Below are positions 61,001-64,000 of a stretch of DNA of 64,000 nt, in pieces. Origin of the DNA: Rhodoblastus sp963703385 (GTDB lineage Bacteria > Pseudomonadota > Alphaproteobacteria > Rhizobiales > Beijerinckiaceae). Where the stretch lies: positions 62,001 to 126,000 of the forward strand of contig OY969816.1 in the NCBI GenBank assembly GCA_963703385.1, given 5' to 3'. The notes beneath the pieces are model-generated. The model ran no database searches. It was not told the origin of the DNA and was given only the letters and a program-made list of their open reading frames with translations. The translations under genes were made by a program, and so were the position numbers. Each line of letters opens with the position of its first letter. Within the stretch, counting starts at the first letter, position 1.

Positions 61001-61476
61001 CCGCCGACGATGGTGCCGAGCAGGATGGCGATAAATGTTGCGCCCTCGATCAAAGCGTTGCCGGCGGGCAGTTCCGACTTTTGCAGATGGTCGGGCAGGA
61101 TGCCGTATTTGATCGGCCCGAACAGGGTCGAAATGATTCCGAACAAGGCGAGCGCGACCAACAATACCGGCACGGAGGCGTAAGCGAAGCCGGCGACCGC
61201 GACCAGCACGGCGAGCATTTCAGTCAGCTTCAGGCGCCGCGCGATCATCGCCTTGTCGTAGCGGTCGGCCAGCTGGCCGCCGAGGCCGGACAGGAGGAAA
61301 AAGGGCAGGATGAAGATGGCGCCGGCCAAAGTGATCAGGGACTCCGCATTCGGCCCCGACAATTTGTACATGATGAGAAAAACCAGCGCGTTTTTCAGGA
61401 AATTGTCGTTGAAGGCGGAAAGAAACTGCGTCCAGAACAAAGGCGCGAAACGTTTCTGGGCCAGAAGCGCAAACAT
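58054..61476 (-). CDS. aas: Three-domain acyl-[ACP]-phospholipid O-acyltransferase
   Basis: A fused 1,140-residue membrane protein: an MFS/LplT-like lysophospholipid flippase (residues 1-400, about 12 segments), a PlsC-type acyltransferase with HVSFLD (HX4D) near 455 and FPEGRLTVTG near 525, and an AMP-forming acyl-ACP synthetase (FTSGSEGAPKGVALSHRN near 790, GYGVTETSPVLALNT near 935, then the GRAKRFAKVGGEMISLAAVE hinge). It re-acylates lysophospholipids. Long but normal for this fused family. It ends near the PhnA gene. Confidence 0.94.
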   Translation of the reverse strand: MFALLAQKRFAPLFWTQFLSAFNDNFLKNALVFLIMYKLSGPNAESLITLAGAIFILPFFLLSGLGGQLADRYDKAMIARRLKLTEMLAVLVAVAGFAYASVPVLLVALALFGIISTLFGPIKYGILPDHLQKSELPAGNALIEGATFIAILLGTIVGGLASKDGGDPSKISGFMLAVALACYIASRFIPATGGEAPDLRIDANIFRSTQALLLDLWSDKRLWITGVMVSLFWMFGAIALSLLPPMIKLRMGGEEMVVSVYLSVFAISVAIGSGLGAFFCAGRIVLLPAPVATLVLGFFSAELAFALHSMPAEAAPLAVDAFFRQPAAWRVGFDLAGMAVAGGVLAVPSFAAAQAWAPTERRARIVAAINVLNAAFMTVGALATAALQKVGLGIDGAFALMAGVALISAVWMFLRLPTSPTRDFISILFRAFYRLEVKGGDNIAKAGPNAIIALNHVSFLDAALALSLLDHDPIFAIDTGIAQRWWVKPFLRLVRVYPLDPTKPMATRGLIHAVRNGETLVIFPEGRLTVTGSLMKVYDGAGMIADKSGRRIVPTRIDGLEASAFSRLSRDQAPRRFLNKVTVTILEPVELKIDDSLRGKARRQAAGAALYQIMSDLLFRTTDVEKTIFAAVAEAAGKHGMGRIALEDPTSPALSYRKLLIGARLLGIKFSRLAPAGEPVGLMLPNANGAGAAFLGLISANRPPAMINFTAGPANIVAACTAANVETIVTSRAFVEKARLQTIVDLVGESVAFVYLEDFRDTISSFDKLRALLNCRAPLAKAKPDDRAVILFTSGSEGAPKGVALSHRNLLANVAQVAARIDFGRGDRLFNVLPIFHSFGLTGGLVLPLVSGVPTYLYPSPLHYRVIPELIYASNATILFGADTLLNGYARSAHPYDLRSLRYVIAGAEAVREATRRLYEEKFGLRLLEGYGVTETSPVLALNTPMFNRFGTVGMLCPGIEARLDRIEGIKDGARLFVRGPNVMLGYLRAENPGVLEPPPGGWHDTGDIISIDRDGFIAIKGRAKRFAKVGGEMISLAAVENLAALCWPDARVAAVAQSDPRKGERIILCTDHAGAIRADFMASAKSHGASELMFPAKILVMDALPLLGSGKIDYPALSKAVAEIGNDGPAAPEEEGDAA

Positions 61477-61505
61477 GAGGCTCTCCAGGGAATCGCGCGA
61501 TTAAA

Positions 61506-61605
61506 GCATATTCCCGAAAAGTTGATAGACTTTTCGGATCAGAATATGCGTCAAAACAATGAGATAACGGAGCGCGTTCGACTCATTGATTTACGAACGC
61601 GCTCC
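61506..61605. repeat. Dispersed palindromic element, copy 2 (complete)
   Basis: Hairpin A 61506-61549 (GCATATTC...GAATATGC) then a linker and hairpin B, a perfect 12-bp stem GGAGCGCGTTCG / CGAACGCGCTCC at 61569-61580 and 61594-61605. Best-preserved copy, in the gap upstream of the acyltransferase gene. Confidence 0.9.
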
Positions 61606-61747
61606 AGGCCCCGGCGCGATTAAGAGACAATTTTGGCGATCAGAAACGAAGATTTGGCGTCCGGACGTCGGCATTCCTTCCAAACGTGTCGAGACGGTGG
61701 CCGCGCGAAAAAATTCGCGCGGCTTTTTCGCAAGAGCTGGAGATGAA

Positions 61748-62794
61748 TCAGGGACGCTGCTCTTCACCCGGGCGGCCGCGCTCCGCCGGCGCTGGACGAC
61801 CGCGCTCCGCCGGCCCCGGACGACTGCGCTCTGCCGGCCCCGGATGGGGCGCCGCCGCCGGGGCGTGCGGCGCCGCGGCCTGGGGATGCGCCATGGCCGG
61901 CCCGGGATGGGGCGCCGCCGCCGCAGGCGGACGCCCAGCCATTCCCGGCTTGGGCGCTTCAGCCTGCCCCGGCGCGCGCTGCATCGGCGCGAGCGGTCGG
62001 CCTTGGGTCTGCGGCCGTTGGGGCGTGACCGCAGGTCCGGCGTTAGGCGCTCTCTGCGCCGGCTGGCCGGGCGCGGCGCCCGCGCCTGCGCCTGCGCCAT
62101 TGAACTCCCCCGGGCGCGCCGTCGCCGCGATCGCAGGATGGCCGTTGTTATGCGTCAACTGCAGCGCCGGGTTCTTGGCCGCCATTTGAACATGAGTCAC
62201 CTGCGCTTGCGTCGGCGGGATGCGCGGTTCGCGCGCGGCGGCGGCCTCCTGCTGTGTGGGCGTCGCCATGATCCCGCCGGGGCCGCCAGTGTAACTGACC
62301 CGAGGCCCTTGATTGACGATGACCGGCTTCTCGTAGACGTTGGCGATGGAAGCGTTGTTGATGTTGTTGACCGTGCGGTTGTAGAAGAAATTGTTGTTTC
62401 GCCAGTATCCGCCCTGGTAGCCGGCACCGCCGTAGCCGAAGCCATAGTTCACGCCACCATAAAATCCGACGGTAGCCCCCCAATAGCCTGCATGAAACGC
62501 AAAGGCGCCGTCGCTCCAGCCCCAATAGCCTGGCGTCCACAACAGGCCGGGGCGCGGTGGCTGCGCCCAGGTGCCGGGCACCCAGTAATAGCCGGAATCG
62601 TCAGAAACAGACCAATAACCCGGCGCCCAGAGGTAGCCCGGGCCCGGAATGGGCGGTTGTTGATATTCGGGCAGCGGCGGCGGCGCGGCGTCGACGACTT
62701 CCCGGCAGACCATGCGCGCCTGCGCGACCGGAATTGCGGCCGCGAGTCCGATGAAACTGATCGACGCCAATGCAATGGTTCGAATGAGACGCAT
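61748..62794 (-). CDS. YXWGXW-repeat exported protein with Pro/Ala-rich tail
   Basis: A 348-residue exported protein. Signal 1-26 (TIALASISFIGLAAAIPVAQA). YXW-type repeats at about 50-110 (GPGYLWAPGYWSVSDDSGYY, PGLLWTPGYWGWSDGAF), a Gly/Tyr/Asn-rich middle (GGVNYGFGYGGAGYQGGYW) and a C-terminal 150 residues of Pro/Ala/His with tandem AERGRP units (about residue 325 onward). Probably a cell-surface or periplasmic matrix protein; function unknown. Confidence 0.82.
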   Translation of the reverse strand: MRLIRTIALASISFIGLAAAIPVAQARMVCREVVDAAPPPLPEYQQPPIPGPGYLWAPGYWSVSDDSGYYWVPGTWAQPPRPGLLWTPGYWGWSDGAFAFHAGYWGATVGFYGGVNYGFGYGGAGYQGGYWRNNNFFYNRTVNNINNASIANVYEKPVIVNQGPRVSYTGGPGGIMATPTQQEAAAAREPRIPPTQAQVTHVQMAAKNPALQLTHNNGHPAIAATARPGEFNGAGAGAGAAPGQPAQRAPNAGPAVTPQRPQTQGRPLAPMQRAPGQAEAPKPGMAGRPPAAAAPHPGPAMAHPQAAAPHAPAAAPHPGPAERSRPGPAERGRPAPAERGRPGEEQRP

Positions 62795-63236
62795 TCGTCA
62801 AGCTCCATTTGAGATTGAAATCATTGACAGGTTCGGCGAGTCGAGCTGAACCCGGGGTGAACGGCCGCCAAGACATTCCGGCCGATTCCGCCCATGTTTA
62901 ATCTGATTCGAGCGAGATCTTGTCTCAAAAAATGGCGACCGCCTTGCGGAAATTTCGCACAACGCCGGCCTTGGGCGCCGGCAGCATGAGCTGTTGCGCC
63001 CATACCGCGCCTGTTGCGACAAACGCCGCCCCAACGCTTAGCGCGTTCGGAAATCATGGAGTCGAACGCGCTCGGCTATTTCATTGTTTTGCCGCATATT
63101 CTGATCCGAAAAGTCTAGCAACTTTTCGGGAATATGCTCTGGTTCCGTTCGAAGAAGCGGCGCTCGCGGCCGTGCTTCCGTCTTGCAAAGACGCCCCGAT
63201 CCGGCCACTCTTGCGCGCGAACCGCGGGGAGGCGTC
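62795..63236. other. Intergenic region holding repeat copy 3
   Basis: 442 bases between the YXWGXW gene (minus) and the SDR (plus). Its only recognised content is the element at 63040-63137. Open frames here are short and largely repeat-derived. Confidence 0.6.
63040..63137. repeat. Dispersed palindromic element, copy 3 (inverted)
   Basis: Same element in reverse: hairpin B (AGCGCGTTCG 63040-63049 with CGAACGCGCT 63063-63072), linker, then hairpin A (63094-63137). Confidence 0.88.
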
Positions 63237-63923
63237 ATGGAGAAGAGAATCGTCGTCGTCACGGGCGCTTTCGGCGTTCTTGGCCGGGCGGTGGTCAGGC
63301 GCGCGCTCGAACTGGGGGCTTTTGTCGCGCAGGTGGACAGGGGCGACGCGGCCCCCGGCGCGGACGACGCGGCGCGGAATCTTGTGCTCCCGGGCGTCGA
63401 CCTTGCCGACCCCGACGCGGCGCGCGCGGCCTTTGCGCGCATCGGCGCGCATTTCGGCGGAATCGACGCGCTGCTCAATGTCGCCGGCGGCTTCGTCTGG
63501 CGGCAAGTCGCGGGGGGCGACCTCGCCGCCTGGGACCGCATGTATGCGCTGAACCTGCGCACCGCGGTTGCCGCCTGCATGTCGGCGCTGCCTTTCCTCG
63601 AAAGGAGCGGCTCGGGCGCCATCGTCAATGTCGGCGCTTTCGGCGCGGTGAAAGCCGGCGCCGGCATGGGCGCCTATGCCGCCTCCAAGGCGGGGATCGC
63701 CAAACTGACCGAAAGCCTCGCCGAGGAGCTGAAAGGCAAGGTGACGGTCAACGCCGTCCTGCCCTCGATCATCGACACGCCGGCCAATCGCGCCGATATG
63801 CCGGACGCCGATTTCGGCAAATGGGTGCGCCCGGAGGATCTGGCCGAGGCCATGTTGTTCCTGGCCTCGAAAAAATCGCGCGCCATCACCGGCGCGCTCC
63901 TGCCGGTGACCGGAGGCGTGTAA
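63237..63923 (+). CDS. Short-chain dehydrogenase/reductase
   Basis: Cytoplasmic SDR of 228 residues. The cofactor motif VVVTGAFGVLGRAVVRR near residue 5-21, NVAGGF near 82 and the catalytic YAASKAG (YxxxK) near 145-151, with the Ser replaced in part by the upstream VNVGAFGAVKAG stretch (Gly/Ala rather than the usual Ser). Substrate unknown. ATG 63237 with GGGGAGG 6 bases upstream. Confidence 0.87.
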   Translation: MEKRIVVVTGAFGVLGRAVVRRALELGAFVAQVDRGDAAPGADDAARNLVLPGVDLADPDAARAAFARIGAHFGGIDALLNVAGGFVWRQVAGGDLAAWDRMYALNLRTAVAACMSALPFLERSGSGAIVNVGAFGAVKAGAGMGAYAASKAGIAKLTESLAEELKGKVTVNAVLPSIIDTPANRADMPDADFGKWVRPEDLAEAMLFLASKKSRAITGALLPVTGGV

Positions 63924-64000
63924 GGAGATCTTTCGCGTGCTTGGCCGCCAGCCTCGCACAAGAATGCCGCCTTAGCCTCGACGCGGAGAATCGCAGTCGA

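Noticed and set aside
59560..61623. Long open frame (687 codons) on the plus strand antisense to the acyltransferase/synthetase
   Set aside because: Its composition is a mirror of the real gene, with no domain or ribosome site; long antisense frames are common in GC-rich DNA.
61772..61842. Tandem DNA repeat in the YXWGXW gene tail as a separate mobile or VNTR element
   Set aside because: It is in frame and encodes AERGRP units; treated as protein low complexity.

Overview
The window is GC-rich, with short gaps, many ATGA/GTGA overlaps between neighbouring genes, TlpA/SCO-type copper proteins, FixK/FNR-like boxes and palindromic intergenic repeats of the kind common in Hyphomicrobiales. This points to an alphaproteobacterium of the Rhizobiales/Hyphomicrobiales type, perhaps a Beijerinckiaceae-like lineage. 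That placement is inference: no rRNA or species marker is present. No tRNA, rRNA, CRISPR array, insertion sequence or phage gene was seen.

The dominant theme is anaerobic respiration. Positions 3-7213 hold a respiratory nitrate reductase operon (narG lacking its 5' end, narHJI) followed by a parvulin and a DUF2478 protein. Positions 7297-12622 carry a methyltransferase, an outer-membrane channel, two Crp/Fnr regulators (one frameshifted), a CusF-like copper protein and a RIC-type di-iron repair protein. Positions 12743-21822 encode most of the classical menaquinone pathway (menE, C, B, D, F, G, A) with SCO1-like and TlpA-like proteins between the genes. Positions 21866-31951 are a clade II (atypical, Sec-exported, NosR-free) nitrous oxide reductase cluster: nosZ, two dihaem cytochromes c, nosB, D, G, H, F, L, Y. 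menA and the tlpA-like gene follow nosY on the same strand after only 43 bases. Because NosGH-type proteins are regarded as menaquinol dehydrogenases, the men and nos genes look like one functional island.

Positions 32267-34444 hold a small c-type cytochrome, an exported pentapeptide protein, a small Cys-containing protein and a bacteriohaemerythrin. Positions 34691-39146 carry ugd, dusA, a DUF2937 protein and moaA (molybdenum cofactor, needed by NarG). Positions 39261-41225 are a bufferin-type copper peptide cluster (bufA, B, C). Positions 41238-47862 hold a caspase-fold protein lacking both catalytic residues, cysG, a TrpD2-like protein, a TauE/SafE exporter and a FadL-family channel. Positions 48044-53743 are a group 1e (Isp-type) [NiFe] hydrogenase with a maturation protease and HupH. 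The rest (53904-63923) is mixed housekeeping: a lipid-type methyltransferase, dinB, trxC, an enoyl-CoA hydratase, a CoA-binding protein, a PhnA-like protein, a three-domain acyltransferase/acyl-ACP synthetase, a YXWGXW protein and an SDR.

Several FNR/NNR/FixK-like 14-base boxes were found by eye. Four of them (nosZ, hydrogenase, haemerythrin, small Cys protein) sit 40-44 bases upstream of a predicted transcription start with a recognisable -10 element, the geometry of class II FNR activation. Three genes (a Crp/Fnr regulator, bufC, dusA) each appear to carry one extra base. This is either real decay or assembly error.
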